Shown here in pieces: positions 1-8,903 of a stretch of DNA of 48,170 bases. This stretch comes from Alphaproteobacteria bacterium. Lineage in GTDB: Bacteria; Pseudomonadota; Alphaproteobacteria; CAAHEQ01; UBA3637. The position numbers and the translations under genes are program-made. The notes beneath the pieces were generated by a model, which ran no database searches, was not told the origin of the DNA, and saw nothing but the letters and a program-made list of their open reading frames with translations. Each line of letters starts with the position of its first letter. The stretch's first letter is position 1. The stretch covers positions 1 to 48,170 of the forward strand of contig JAGCVC010000013.1 in the NCBI GenBank assembly GCA_017962565.1, read 5' to 3'.

Positions 1-142
1 ATATTGCATTTGCCCGATGATTATTCAGCAGAATACTTATCCCCCATACCGATCCGATTATCAATAACCCTCCTATCGCTAATACTCCCAACATTTCTAG
101 CGTACTGCGACCGGCTTCTTTTATTCTATGCAATTTTGTCAT
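1..142 (-). CDS. Type IV pilin-like (prepilin) protein, 5' end only
   Basis: Only the first 47 codons lie in the window; the gene runs off the left edge. The start has a short basic leader (MTKLHRIKEAG) followed by RSTLEMLGVLAIGG and a hydrophobic helix. This matches a class III (type IV) prepilin signal: cleavage after Gly11, with Glu at position +5 of the mature protein, which prepilin peptidase substrates and pilus assembly normally need. An AAAGGG Shine-Dalgarno lies before the ATG and a sigma70-type promoter sits at 185-213, so it is transcribed separately from engB. It could be a pilin, a pseudopilin or another secreted protein with this signal; the rest of the gene is needed to tell. 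Confidence 0.65.
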   Translation of the reverse strand, partial: MTKLHRIKEAGRSTLEMLGVLAIGGLLIIGSVWGISILLNNHRANAI

Positions 143-184
143 TTTTTAGCCCTTTCATTTGGGGATTATTCTACTTCACGTTCG

Positions 185-213
185 ATTCTACACAAAAAAT
201 CGTATCTGTGCAA
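185..213 (-). promoter_or_regulatory. Sigma70-type promoter of the pilin-like gene
   Basis: On the minus strand TTGCAC (208-213) and TAGAAT (185-190) are separated by exactly 17 bp, about 40 nt before the ATG at 142. Confidence 0.6.
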
Positions 214-257
214 TTATTTTTTTATCCGTAAATCTTTGAAAATTTTTTATTTTTATC

Positions 258-914
258 TTAATTTTGGGTCAATTCCCAAACGGCTGCACGAACGTCTTCT
301 ATTCCTTGTTTTTTCTCTGAACTTGTTACCAAAATTTCAGGATAGCATGCCGTATGTTTATTCATTATTCCTTTTACATTCGCAATTGTCTTTTCCAACT
401 CAACTGTTTTTACTTTATCTGACTTAGTCAAAATAATCTGGTAGGAAACTGCGGCCTTATCCAACATTTGCATTACTTCAATGTCTTTGTCTTTGATACC
501 ATGTCGGCTGTCGATTAATAAATAAACACGTCTTAAATTCGGACGACCTTTTAAATAAGTAAAAACCAAATTATTCCACGTTTTTACTTGCTTTTCCGGA
601 GCCTGTGCATAACCATATCCGGGCAAATCAACTATGTTTAAAACGCTATCTAAATCAAAAAAATTTAATTGTTGTGTTCGTCCTGGAGTTGCTGAAGCAC
701 GCGCCAAATCTTTTTTAGAAAAAAGAGCATTAATTAAACTGGATTTACCAACGTTGGAACGTCCTGCAAAAGCTATTTCCAAACGCTGCATATCCGGCAA
801 TTGTTCCAACCACGCAACCCCCAACATAAAAGTGCAAGGACGCATAAATAAAGCATTCCCCTGCTTTATTGCTTTCTGTTTTTGCAATGCTTCTTCGGCA
901 CTTATTTGTGGCAT
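258..914 (-). CDS. engB: Ribosome-biogenesis GTP-binding protein EngB/YsxC
   Basis: 218 aa, usual length for the TrmE-Era-EngA-EngB family GTPase that helps assemble the large ribosomal subunit. Visible motifs are the P-loop GRSNVGKSS (about residues 51-59), the G2 threonine in ASATPGRT, the G3 motif DLPGYGYA and the G4 motif TKSDK. It is the last gene of the rpmH-rnpA-yidD-yidC-engB operon; its ATG overlaps the yidC stop codon by one base (TAATG), which suggests translational coupling. No terminator is visible in the 115 nt after it. Confidence 0.95.
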   Translation of the reverse strand: MPQISAEEALQKQKAIKQGNALFMRPCTFMLGVAWLEQLPDMQRLEIAFAGRSNVGKSSLINALFSKKDLARASATPGRTQQLNFFDLDSVLNIVDLPGYGYAQAPEKQVKTWNNLVFTYLKGRPNLRRVYLLIDSRHGIKDKDIEVMQMLDKAAVSYQIILTKSDKVKTVELEKTIANVKGIMNKHTACYPEILVTSSEKKQGIEDVRAAVWELTQN

Positions 915-2593
915 TACTTTACTCCGTATTTATGCATTACATAGCGTTGTTGTCCGATTGATAATATATTGCTCCATGTCCAATAAATCACCAAACCGGA
1001 AGCAAAATTGCCCATCATAAAAGTAAATATAACAGGCATCCACTTCATAGCTTTTGCCATATCATTAGCTTGGCTGTTTTCATCCTTATTGGCTTGTGCC
1101 GCTTGCGGGTTCATCTTTTGTTGCAAGAACATTGTAATTCCCATCAACAACGGCCATATACCAATATTTAAGATACTTGGAATCGGCCACGGAACAAGTC
1201 CAAACAATGTAAAGATAGAGGACGGATCACGTGCAGATAAATCCTGTATCCAACCAAAGAAAGGTGCCTGGCGCATTTCAATCGAAACGGATAACACTTT
1301 ATATAAAGAAAAGAAAACCGGAATTTGAATAAACATCGGTAAACATCCGGAAGCAGGATTAACTTTTTCTTTTTTATATAAGGCCAACGTTTCTTGATTC
1401 AATCGTAATTTATCATCTTTGTAACGTTTTTGCAGTTCCATCACTCTTGGTTGAATTTTACGCATCTTTGCCATGCTTTCAAAGGATTTTCCGGCTATCG
1501 GCAATAATAAAATACGGAGCAATGTCGCAAAAATCAAAATCGCAACTCCCATATTGCCGACTAAACCGTACAACCAACTTAAGAAACGCAAAAATGGTTT
1601 TGTCAGAAAATAGTACCAACCAAAGTCAATTGCTAAATCAAATCTGTCTATTCCCAGAGTCTCTTCATAGTCCGTAAGCAAATCCAAATCCTTTGGTCCG
1701 GCAAAGAAATAAACTACATTTTCAACATGCTGACCGTTTTCAACTTTCCGAACAGCTGTTTTGAAGTGGGTATTGAAGATTTTGTCCTCTCCTTTTTGGT
1801 GGAAAGAAATATCAGTATTCAAGTCAGATTCGGAAGGATTAAAAGCAAAAGCCGCCAACCAATATTTGTCGGTTAAGCCCATCCAACCACCTTTTGTATC
1901 AAAACTTTGTGTTTTCTTTGATTCAATAGATGAATATTTTTCTTCCTGTAACTTATTATTCAAAACACCGACAAAACCTTGATGAACACTGGTAGAACCT
2001 TCCAAAACAGGATTAAAGCGATTCAACATTCCTTCAAAAGCAACAAAAAAAGGCTTATCTGTATCATTCTGAACCGAATCCGTAATCGTAAACATATATT
2101 GATCATCTAATGAAATCGTTCGCTTAAATATAACACCCTGCGAATTTGTCCAACTTAAAACAATCGGTTGTGTTGGTGTTAAAACATCACCACTTGCCGT
2201 CCATAAAGTATTTTTATCAGGTAAATCTGTATCTTTTCCGATAATCCCCATATATGCAAAATAAGATGGCGTTAAAAAAGTCACATCAGGACTGTCTTTT
2301 TGAATTGTTTCTTTGTATTTTAAAAAAGTCAATTGATTAATAATTGCACCACGCAAACGAATTTGTCCGGATAAAGTAGCACTCTTAATTTCTAAAACTG
2401 GATCTTCTTTACTGTTTTCAACAACAACCGGCAATTCATCAGATGCCTTCTTAATTTCAATATTATCCTCAACAGCAATCTGTACATTTGTTGCCGGTTC
2501 AGGCTTTTTTGTTGGGAAGAAATAATCCATAGCAAAGAAAACCAACAATGTGCAAATAATGGCTAAAATTAAATTCTTATTTTCATTCTTCAT
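914..2593 (-). CDS. yidC: Membrane protein insertase YidC
   Basis: 559 aa, the long Gram-negative form. An N-terminal membrane anchor (about residues 7-26) is followed by a periplasmic domain of about 300 residues and the conserved YidC/Oxa1 core with its later membrane helices. The core shows FATLLRILLLPIAGKS with the conserved Arg of the hydrophilic groove, then the cytosolic hairpin rich in KMRKIQP and KKEKVNPASGCLP. The protein inserts and folds inner-membrane proteins, alone or with SecYEG. It follows yidD by 4 nt and overlaps engB. The C-terminus is only modestly basic. Confidence 0.97.
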   Translation of the reverse strand: MKNENKNLILAIICTLLVFFAMDYFFPTKKPEPATNVQIAVEDNIEIKKASDELPVVVENSKEDPVLEIKSATLSGQIRLRGAIINQLTFLKYKETIQKDSPDVTFLTPSYFAYMGIIGKDTDLPDKNTLWTASGDVLTPTQPIVLSWTNSQGVIFKRTISLDDQYMFTITDSVQNDTDKPFFVAFEGMLNRFNPVLEGSTSVHQGFVGVLNNKLQEEKYSSIESKKTQSFDTKGGWMGLTDKYWLAAFAFNPSESDLNTDISFHQKGEDKIFNTHFKTAVRKVENGQHVENVVYFFAGPKDLDLLTDYEETLGIDRFDLAIDFGWYYFLTKPFLRFLSWLYGLVGNMGVAILIFATLLRILLLPIAGKSFESMAKMRKIQPRVMELQKRYKDDKLRLNQETLALYKKEKVNPASGCLPMFIQIPVFFSLYKVLSVSIEMRQAPFFGWIQDLSARDPSSIFTLFGLVPWPIPSILNIGIWPLLMGITMFLQQKMNPQAAQANKDENSQANDMAKAMKWMPVIFTFMMGNFASGLVIYWTWSNILSIGQQRYVMHKYGVK

Positions 2594-2597
2594 TTTT

Positions 2598-2840
2598 CTA
2601 ATCTTTCTTTTTCGTTACAGGATCCGGCACAGGATCATACCCCGAACCGCCCCAAGGATGACATCTCAAGAGTCGTTTTGATATTAGCAGAAGTGCTTTA
2701 AAAAAGCTATGTTTTTGTAAAGCTTCTTTTGCATAAACCGAACAAGTCGGCTGAAAACGGCAACAAGGACACTTAAAAGGAGACACACAAAAACGATAGA
2801 TATCTACAAAAAAACAGCAAAAAGATGAAAAAAGTTTCAT
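2598..2840 (-). CDS. yidD: Membrane protein insertion efficiency factor YidD
   Basis: 80 aa. The family signature is clear: [20 protein letters not shown], then YAKEAL and [14 protein letters not shown]. YidD is a small membrane-associated protein that assists insertion of YidC/Sec substrates. It lies between rnpA and yidC, the conserved position in many bacteria, with intergenic gaps of 1 and 4 nt, so it is certainly co-transcribed. Confidence 0.95.
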   Translation of the reverse strand: MKLFSSFCCFFVDIYRFCVSPFKCPCCRFQPTCSVYAKEALQKHSFFKALLLISKRLLRCHPWGGSGYDPVPDPVTKKKD

Positions 2841-2841
2841 T

Positions 2842-3186
2842 TTAAATCTTCTTCAATGCGTAAATCAAATCATCTTTCAGCGCGTCAAAAGGCTTATCAT
2901 AAGTTGCAGCTCTGCCGATTAAAACATAATCACAGCCTTTTGTTCCGAATTCGGGTAAAATTAAGCGTGCCAAAACACGCAAACGACGACGCACACGGTT
3001 GCGTTTTACAGCATTTCCAACTTTTTTGCTGGTTGTAAAACCCACCCGTATAACATCGTCAAATGAATTTTCTTGTGGACGAGCCCAAACTTGTAAAACC
3101 AATCCGTTGGTTATAAATTTGCGACCGTGTTCTGCAACTTGAACAAACTCTCTACGTTTTCTTAAAATCGGTAATGACGCTTCCAT
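2842..3186 (-). CDS. rnpA: Ribonuclease P protein component
   Basis: 114 aa from the ATG at 3186; an in-frame TTG at 3201 would add five residues, but the family usually starts close to [10 protein letters not shown], so the ATG is preferred. The basic RNA-binding signature is present as [17 protein letters not shown]. RnpA binds the catalytic RNase P RNA and helps it process the 5' ends of tRNA precursors. It sits 22 nt after rpmH and 1 nt before yidD. Neither candidate start has a strong Shine-Dalgarno, so translation may depend on coupling to rpmH. Confidence 0.93.
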   Translation of the reverse strand: MEASLPILRKRREFVQVAEHGRKFITNGLVLQVWARPQENSFDDVIRVGFTTSKKVGNAVKRNRVRRRLRVLARLILPEFGTKGCDYVLIGRAATYDKPFDALKDDLIYALKKI

Positions 3187-3208
3187 GACCAAACAGTCCA
3201 AGGAATAA

Positions 3209-3343
3209 TTATGCGCTCAATACTTTACGACCCTTACGGCGACGTGCGCTTAATACCTTACGACCGCCTACTGTAGCCATACGGCTTCTGAAACCATGAC
3301 GGCGAGAGCGAACCAATTGCGAAGGTTGAAATGTACGTTTCAT
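3209..3343 (-). CDS. rpmH: 50S ribosomal protein L34
   Basis: 44 aa, read directly from the minus strand: starts [19 protein letters not shown] and ends GRKVLSA. This is the normal length and sequence of L34. It is the first gene of the rpmH-rnpA-yidD-yidC-engB operon, with a sigma70-type promoter at 3405-3433. The dnaA gene and origin that flank rpmH in many bacteria are not in the window; an orphan gene lies upstream instead. Confidence 0.97.
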   Translation of the reverse strand: MKRTFQPSQLVRSRRHGFRSRMATVGGRKVLSARRRKGRKVLSA

Positions 3344-3404
3344 GGTAAATTCTCCGTTATAAATTATACTTACTTAAACCTATTATCTTTTTTCAAGATG
3401 CTCT

Positions 3405-3433
3405 TATATACACGATTTTGAAACTCTTGTCAA
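3405..3433 (-). promoter_or_regulatory. Promoter of the rpmH-rnpA-yidD-yidC-engB operon
   Basis: Minus-strand TTGACA (3428-3433), 17-bp spacer, TATATA (3405-3410), about 60 nt before rpmH. The -35 box is perfect consensus, as expected for a ribosomal protein operon. Confidence 0.8.
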
Positions 3434-3449
3434 TGATTATTTTATTTTT

Positions 3450-4118
3450 TCAGTGAACATGTTTCATATTATCCTCTAAAAATTGACGAACACACTGAAC
3501 ACTTTTTCCCTTTTCGACAATCCGATCAACTAAGTCCATTATTTTTTCTTTTGTTTGTTTAACTTCTTTAGATGTCATCACTCGATTTTTTTCTTGTTCT
3601 CGTGCATATTCAACAACTTCATGAGCACTTCCGTCTAAGCCAAATATTTGATACAAGTTAAAATTTATATCTAAATATTCTTTGCGACGACGACGCTCTT
3701 CACGCACAGCCTTTTCGTTTGGAAGAACAAAATTAGCAAACTTAATTTGTTGGATTTTCGCCCAAGAAATTTCACGCGCACGAATCAAACGAGCAACAAC
3801 AAAACGTGCAGCCTCTAATTCCGCAGGCAAGTACTGTCCCGGATTATTTTCCATTTCTGACAATAAATCAGTAGCAACCAAAAAATCACGAATGATTTCA
3901 TTATGATTGCTTTCCATCGCCAATTTTTCCCTTGGAGTAACATAGCCATCAGCCAAAATATCCCTTGCTAATTGTCGTGTTTTGGTTTCATACAAATAGC
4001 TACGTGTCTCATCAATAGAAGAGCTCTTAAGCGGCGACTCTTTCTTTTGGAGCTCAGCTTTCTTTTTGGGCTCAGCTTTGACGGGAGTTTTTTCCTTTTT
4101 TACCGTCTTTTTTTCCAT
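3450..4118 (-). CDS. Hypothetical protein, Lys-rich N-terminus, helical
   Basis: 222 aa from the ATG at 4118, which has an AAGGAG Shine-Dalgarno 7 nt upstream; longer in-frame starts lack one. I do not recognise a family. The first 40 residues are very rich in Lys, Glu and Pro and probably disordered. The rest is charged and predicted mostly helical, with a basic patch (REERRRRKEYLD, about residues 146-157) that could bind nucleic acid. No membrane segment or signal peptide. It has its own promoter (4140-4168) upstream of the ribosomal operon on the same strand. Confidence 0.75.
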   Translation of the reverse strand: MEKKTVKKEKTPVKAEPKKKAELQKKESPLKSSSIDETRSYLYETKTRQLARDILADGYVTPREKLAMESNHNEIIRDFLVATDLLSEMENNPGQYLPAELEAARFVVARLIRAREISWAKIQQIKFANFVLPNEKAVREERRRRKEYLDINFNLYQIFGLDGSAHEVVEYAREQEKNRVMTSKEVKQTKEKIMDLVDRIVEKGKSVQCVRQFLEDNMKHVH

Positions 4119-4139
4119 GGCTTTCTCCTTTCTCGTATG

Positions 4140-4168
4140 AGTATAATACATTTTTTTATTTCAAACAA
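4140..4168 (-). promoter_or_regulatory. Promoter of the orphan gene at 3450-4118
   Basis: Minus-strand TTGTTT (4163-4168), 17-bp spacer, TATACT (4140-4145). Confidence 0.5.
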
Positions 4169-4204
4169 GAATAATCGAAAAATAAAATTTTTATAAAAAA
4201 ACAC

Positions 4205-4232
4205 TAGATTCTTTTTTAAAAATATCTATACT
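4205..4232 (+). promoter_or_regulatory. Possible promoter of the nucleotidyltransferase gene
   Basis: A good -10 box TATACT at 4227-4232 with only a weak -35 (TAGATT, 4205-4210; spacer 16). Listed because the adjacent gene has no other visible promoter. Confidence 0.3.
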
Positions 4233-4261
4233 CTACCTAATTTAGTCAGAAGGGGGACAAA

Positions 4262-5188
4262 ATGTTTGAAAATGTAGAGTTTATTATTCCGTGTGGTGGA
4301 AAGAGTTTACGTAATTATCCGCAAGCAAAAGGATTAGGCCATAAATGCTTATTACCTTTTGGTTCCGTTCGTATTATTGACCACATATTAAAGCAAATCT
4401 TTGAAGCTGGCGGACGCAATATCACCATTGTTTGCAACAGCCAGGAAGTTATTAATCGATTCCAAGAAGCTTTGACACCAACACCCGAATTGGTTGAAAC
4501 ATTGCGAGCTAAAGGACATGAACGAATCGCCGATGCACTACAAGAAACCGAAATTCCTTCTGATGCTCGTATTCAATATGTAATTCAAGGCAAGCCACTC
4601 GGAACATCTCACGTTTTGGGACTGGCGCACCGTTTATCAATGGACAAACATGCCATTATGATTTTTCCGGATGACATTTATTTACCAAAGAATCCTCAAA
4701 ACAATCAAATTAAAAAAATATTGGATATGTTTATCAAAAATGAAAAACAAATGCTTGCAACAGGTATTTATCAAGAAGATGTTTCCCGTTATTGCATTAT
4801 CAACAATGGTCGGTTGATTGAAAAATCTTCAATTGCATATAATCATACTGCAGGTTTTTCACCAATGGCTATTCCAAAAGAAATCTTGGATTACATGACA
4901 AGCAAAATTGATGATTTGGAAAGCGGTATCTATCAACCTTCACGTGTTAATGGTGAATGGGTTTATACGGAAGGCGTTAATTCTTTCTTGGATGAAGGCG
5001 GAGAAGAAAAAGGTTTTTCCGTAAAAATGCTTTTGAAAGATGACGAAGACCAATACATTGATTTGGGCGTATTGCCTGCTTATGAACACGGCATGTTACT
5101 TTCCTTGCTAACCCTATCGAAATACAAGGAAGATCATATTACTTTTGCCCGTGCATTTTTAGATACGTTGCAACAGAAAAAAGACTAA
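4262..5188 (+). CDS. Sugar-phosphate nucleotidyltransferase (GalU/NTP_transferase type)
   Basis: 308 aa. The fold is suggested by the N-terminal strand EFIIPCGGKSLRNYPQAKG, GHKCLLPFG, the acceptor-binding KPLGTSHVLGLA and the metal-binding FPDDIYLP. These positions fit a nucleotide-sugar pyrophosphorylase that joins a sugar 1-phosphate to an NTP, most like GalU (UTP-glucose-1-phosphate uridylyltransferase). The nucleotide-binding loop departs from the usual G-x-G-T-R-x-x-P, so substrate and even activity are uncertain. It is alone on its strand, followed by the separately promoted uvrA. The start has an AGGGGG Shine-Dalgarno. Confidence 0.8.
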   Translation: MFENVEFIIPCGGKSLRNYPQAKGLGHKCLLPFGSVRIIDHILKQIFEAGGRNITIVCNSQEVINRFQEALTPTPELVETLRAKGHERIADALQETEIPSDARIQYVIQGKPLGTSHVLGLAHRLSMDKHAIMIFPDDIYLPKNPQNNQIKKILDMFIKNEKQMLATGIYQEDVSRYCIINNGRLIEKSSIAYNHTAGFSPMAIPKEILDYMTSKIDDLESGIYQPSRVNGEWVYTEGVNSFLDEGGEEKGFSVKMLLKDDEDQYIDLGVLPAYEHGMLLSLLTLSKYKEDHITFARAFLDTLQQKKD

Positions 5189-5209
5189 ATAACATAAACT
5201 AAAATTTTG

Positions 5210-5238
5210 TTGCTTTTTTGTTCTTTTTACTTTATAAT
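5210..5238 (+). promoter_or_regulatory. Promoter of uvrA
   Basis: TTGCTT (5210-5215), 17-bp spacer, perfect TATAAT (5233-5238), 26 nt before the uvrA ATG. No LexA-box-like palindrome was noticed next to it. Confidence 0.75.
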
Positions 5239-5264
5239 TGCCTGTTCGAAGAAAGGATAGGAAA

Positions 5265-8042
5265 ATGGATAATGTCATCAAGATCAGAGGCGCACGAGAA
5301 CATAACCTGAAGAATGTTGATGTTGATATTCCCAAAAATAAATTAGTTGTTATTACGGGATTATCCGGTTCGGGCAAATCATCTTTGGCTTTTGACACAA
5401 TTTATGCAGAAGGACAACGCCGATATGTTGAAAGCTTGTCCGCTTATGCGCGCCAATTTTTGGATGTAATGAAAAAGCCGGATGTTGATTTAATCGAAGG
5501 ATTATCGCCCGCCATTTCCATTGAACAAAAAACAACTTCCAAAAATCCGCGTTCTACAGTCGGAACGGTAACGGAAATTTATGATTATATGCGTTTACTT
5601 TGGGCTCGTGTCGGTGTACCTTATTCTCCGGCAACAGGATTACCTATCGAAGCACAAACAGTCACTCAAATGGTTGATCGAGTGATGAAATTACCGGAAG
5701 GAACAAAAATTTACTTGTTAGCACCGATTGTACGTGGCCGTAAAGGTGAATATAAAAAAGAAATTACCGATTTGCAAAAGAAAGGTTTTACACGTTTAAA
5801 AGTTGATGGCACATTATATGAAATTGCCGATGTACCGACTTTAGAAAAGAACAACAAACATACCATCGAAGTTTTGGTTGATCGCTTAGTTGTCAAGGAA
5901 GGTATTGAAACACGTTTATCCGCTTCTTTTGAAACGGCGTTAAATTTATCAGATGGATTGGTTTATGTAGAAAATTTGGAAACCAAAGAAGTGACGACTT
6001 TTTCATCAAAATTCGCCTGCCCTGTTTCCGGTTTTACAATTGAAGAAATCGAACCCAGAATTTTTTCATTTAATAATCCCCACGGAGCATGTCCGGCTTG
6101 TGGCGGATTGGGTGTAAAGTTATATGTAGATCCCGATCTTGTTGTTCCGGATAAAAACAAAACATTAAAGCAAGGCGCAATTGCGCCTTGGACAGCGGCA
6201 AGCGGAGAAATGTATCCGTGGCATGAATACGCTTTGAATAACTTGGTCAGAGTATTAAGAGTTGATGCAAACACACCATGGTGCTTATTATCTGAGGAAA
6301 TCAAGAAATCCATACTATATGGTAACGCCAGAGCACATTTTGAAGGTGTCATACCGAATATGGAAAGACGTTTTTTGGAAAGCGATTCGGATTGGGTTCG
6401 TGAAGAAATTAGCAAATATCAAAACAATTCTCCTTGTGAAGTATGCCATGGTATGCGGTTAAAACCGGAAGCGTTGTGTATCAAGTTGGATGAAAAGAAC
6501 ATATCCGAAGCAACCAATCAATCTATTGAAAGCGCTTTACATTGGTTTAAAGATTTAGGCAATAAATTGGTTGGAAAAGATAAAGAAATTGCTGATCGAA
6601 TCTTAAAAGAAATCACAGAACGTTTGACATTTTTAAATAATGTCGGATTGGGGTATTTATCACTTGACCGAATGGCCGGAACTTTGTCGGGCGGCGAAGC
6701 ACAACGTATCCGTCTTGCCAGCCAAATCGGTTCAGGCTTAACCGGTGTTTTGTACGTATTAGATGAACCATCTATCGGATTGCACCAACGCGATAATGAC
6801 CGTTTACTAGGCACTTTACAACACTTAAAAGCATTGGGTAATACGGTAATCGTTGTTGAACATGATGAAGATGCGATTCGCAGTGCTGATTTTGTCGTTG
6901 ATATGGGACCGGCAGCGGGTACATACGGTGGAAAAATTATTGCACAAGGAACACCACAAGACATTATCGATAATCCGAAAAGCATTACGGGGCAGTATTT
7001 ATCAGGGGCAAAAGAAATTGCTGTTCCGAAAGAACGCCGTAAAGGAAATGGCAACTTCATCTCCGTAAAAGGTGCCAGAACACACAATTTGAAAAATATT
7101 GATGTTGATATTCCGCTGGGGACTTTGACTTGTGTCACAGGTGTTTCCGGCGGTGGCAAGTCATCTTTGATTTTGGAAACATTGTACAAAGGAATCAATA
7201 AAATTTTAAACGGTTCTCGTGAAATTGTCGGTGCGCATGACCGCATAACCGGTATCGGTAAAATTGATAAAATTATTGATATTGACCAAAGCCCGATTGG
7301 ACGTACTCCTCGTTCCAATCCGGCAACATATACGGGTATGTTTACACCTATTCGGGATTGGTTCGCGGGACTACCGGAGGCCGCTGCACGTGGTTATAAA
7401 TCCGGTCGTTTTTCGTTTAATGTTAAGGGCGGCAGATGTGAAGCATGTCAAGGTGACGGTGTGTTAAAAATAGAAATGAATTTTTTGCCTGATGTGTATG
7501 TGCCTTGTGATCAATGCAAAGGAACTCGCTATAACCGTGAAACCTTAGAAGTCAAATATAAAGGTAAATCTATTGCTGACGTATTACAAATGACTGTTGA
7601 TGATGCGTTTATTTTCTTTGAAAATATTCCCTCTATTCGTGACAAGTGTGCCTTACTCAAAAAAGTCGGTTTGGGGTATATTCAGTTAGGGCAATCGGCA
7701 ACGACTCTATCAGGCGGTGAAGCACAACGTATTAAATTGGCAAAAGAGTTATCCAAAAAAGCAACGGGAAAGACCTTGTATATTCTGGACGAACCGACAA
7801 CCGGTTTGCATTTTGAAGACATTCAAAAGTTGTTGATGGTTTTACAAGCTTTGGTGGAGCAAGGCAACACAGTTGTTGTTATTGAGCACAATTTGGACGT
7901 TATCAAAACAGCGGACTATATCATTGACTTGGGTCCTGATGGTGGTGACAAAGGCGGTCGTATCGTTGCAACTGGCACACCTGAAGAAGTCGCAAAATGT
8001 GATGAAAGTTACACCGGTCAATATTTAAAAAGAATGCTGTAA
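5265..8042 (+). CDS. uvrA: Excinuclease ABC subunit A
   Basis: 925 aa, full length. UvrA is the damage-sensing ATPase of nucleotide excision repair and loads UvrB (encoded at 29529). It has two ABC ATPase halves: Walker [10 protein letters not shown] and signature [16 protein letters not shown] in the first, GVSGGGKSS and [16 protein letters not shown] in the second. Zinc-binding cysteine pairs are visible (CPACGG, CEVCHG, CEACQG, CDQCKG). The ATG at 5265 is preceded by GAAAGGATAGG; an upstream TTG at 5238 overlaps the -10 box and cannot be the start. Confidence 0.98.
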   Translation: MDNVIKIRGAREHNLKNVDVDIPKNKLVVITGLSGSGKSSLAFDTIYAEGQRRYVESLSAYARQFLDVMKKPDVDLIEGLSPAISIEQKTTSKNPRSTVGTVTEIYDYMRLLWARVGVPYSPATGLPIEAQTVTQMVDRVMKLPEGTKIYLLAPIVRGRKGEYKKEITDLQKKGFTRLKVDGTLYEIADVPTLEKNNKHTIEVLVDRLVVKEGIETRLSASFETALNLSDGLVYVENLETKEVTTFSSKFACPVSGFTIEEIEPRIFSFNNPHGACPACGGLGVKLYVDPDLVVPDKNKTLKQGAIAPWTAASGEMYPWHEYALNNLVRVLRVDANTPWCLLSEEIKKSILYGNARAHFEGVIPNMERRFLESDSDWVREEISKYQNNSPCEVCHGMRLKPEALCIKLDEKNISEATNQSIESALHWFKDLGNKLVGKDKEIADRILKEITERLTFLNNVGLGYLSLDRMAGTLSGGEAQRIRLASQIGSGLTGVLYVLDEPSIGLHQRDNDRLLGTLQHLKALGNTVIVVEHDEDAIRSADFVVDMGPAAGTYGGKIIAQGTPQDIIDNPKSITGQYLSGAKEIAVPKERRKGNGNFISVKGARTHNLKNIDVDIPLGTLTCVTGVSGGGKSSLILETLYKGINKILNGSREIVGAHDRITGIGKIDKIIDIDQSPIGRTPRSNPATYTGMFTPIRDWFAGLPEAAARGYKSGRFSFNVKGGRCEACQGDGVLKIEMNFLPDVYVPCDQCKGTRYNRETLEVKYKGKSIADVLQMTVDDAFIFFENIPSIRDKCALLKKVGLGYIQLGQSATTLSGGEAQRIKLAKELSKKATGKTLYILDEPTTGLHFEDIQKLLMVLQALVEQGNTVVVIEHNLDVIKTADYIIDLGPDGGDKGGRIVATGTPEEVAKCDESYTGQYLKRML

Positions 8043-8049
8043 ATAGTTG

Positions 8050-8077
8050 TTGCATTTTTTTTAAAAGTGTTTATTCT
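8050..8077 (+). promoter_or_regulatory. Possible promoter of the DUF3943 gene
   Basis: TTGCAT (8050-8055), 16-bp spacer, TATTCT (8072-8077), 41 nt before the ATG at 8118. Confidence 0.5.
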
Positions 8078-8117
8078 ATGTCCAAAAATACACTTGTATG
8101 AAAAGGAATATACGTAT

Positions 8118-8834
8118 ATGCGCAAACTTGCGATAATTGTTTTTTTGATGTTAGGGTTGATTGCTTCTCCGGTAAAAGCAAGCGTTTATGATCGCCAGTA
8201 TTCCTTTATGGAAAATGACGTAGATACACAACTTTTAAAGCACAATACAATAATCCTTGTCGGTAGCAGTGTTGTTGTCATGGGATTGCTTTATTTGGCA
8301 CCCAGCAGTTTTACAAACTGGGAAGACAAAGACGAAAGTCCGTTCAGCAAGTGGTGGAAAAATGTTTCACATCATCCGGTAATTGATAAGGATGACTTTT
8401 TCCTAAATTACGTCACACATCCTTATTCAGGCGCACTATACTACATGGGTGCACGTTCAGCCGGTGTAAACGGAATTTATTCCTTCTTGTATTCTGCGGC
8501 ATTATCTACATTCTTCTGGGAGTATGGTGTAGAAGCGTTTGCAGAACGCCCTTCCATTCAAGATTTAATCATTACACCTGTGTGTGGTGCGATATTGGGT
8601 GAAGGATTTTATCTAGCAAAACGTCATATTGTTTCAAATGATGAAAAATTGTTGGGTTCAAAGATATTGGGAAAAACAACATTATTCTTAATTGACCCGA
8701 TGACAGAAGTCAGCAATTTAATCTGGGATCAAAATGATAAACCGATGAATAATACATTCCAACTTCAAGGAATGCCATCTTATTCGCACAAAGGCGGTTT
8801 TTCATATGGAATTTCTTTGCAGTTTAATTTCTAA
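8118..8834 (+). CDS. DUF3943 family exported protein
   Basis: 238 aa from the ATG at 8118. It starts with a signal peptide (MRKLAIIVFLMLGLIASPVKA, cleavage after about residue 21; cut here into MRKLAIIVFL and MLGLIASPVKA). The central part, with NYVTHPYSGALYY, FFWEYGVEAFAERPSIQDL and ITPVCGAILGE, matches the DUF3943 family, which is of unknown function and found in Gram-negative envelopes. Hydrophobic stretches alternate with conserved polar motifs, and the protein ends in F (GISLQFNF), as many outer-membrane proteins do. An outer-membrane or periplasmic location is inferred. Monocistronic. Confidence 0.8.
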   Translation: MRKLAIIVFLMLGLIASPVKASVYDRQYSFMENDVDTQLLKHNTIILVGSSVVVMGLLYLAPSSFTNWEDKDESPFSKWWKNVSHHPVIDKDDFFLNYVTHPYSGALYYMGARSAGVNGIYSFLYSAALSTFFWEYGVEAFAERPSIQDLIITPVCGAILGEGFYLAKRHIVSNDEKLLGSKILGKTTLFLIDPMTEVSNLIWDQNDKPMNNTFQLQGMPSYSHKGGFSYGISLQFNF

Positions 8835-8850
8835 CTAAAATTCTTTTAAA

Positions 8851-8879
8851 TTGATTTTCTTATAAATGTATGTTAAAAT
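8851..8879 (+). promoter_or_regulatory. Promoter of the 449-aa orphan gene
   Basis: TTGATT (8851-8856), 17-bp spacer, TAAAAT (8874-8879), 25 nt before the ATG at 8904. Confidence 0.6.
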
Positions 8880-8903
8880 AAACGCATACAGAAAGGAAAA
8901 CGT

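Noticed and set aside
4-231. Plus-strand open frame at the left edge
   Set aside because: It lies opposite the pilin-like gene and its promoter, has no Shine-Dalgarno, and the minus-strand product has a recognisable signal.
3344-3449. Chromosome origin next to rpmH
   Set aside because: No dnaA gene and no cluster of DnaA boxes was seen; the interval is fully used by the rpmH promoter and leader.
6518-7318. Long minus-strand open frame within uvrA
   Set aside because: The plus strand encodes conserved UvrA motifs throughout; the antisense frame has no family features or ribosome-binding site.
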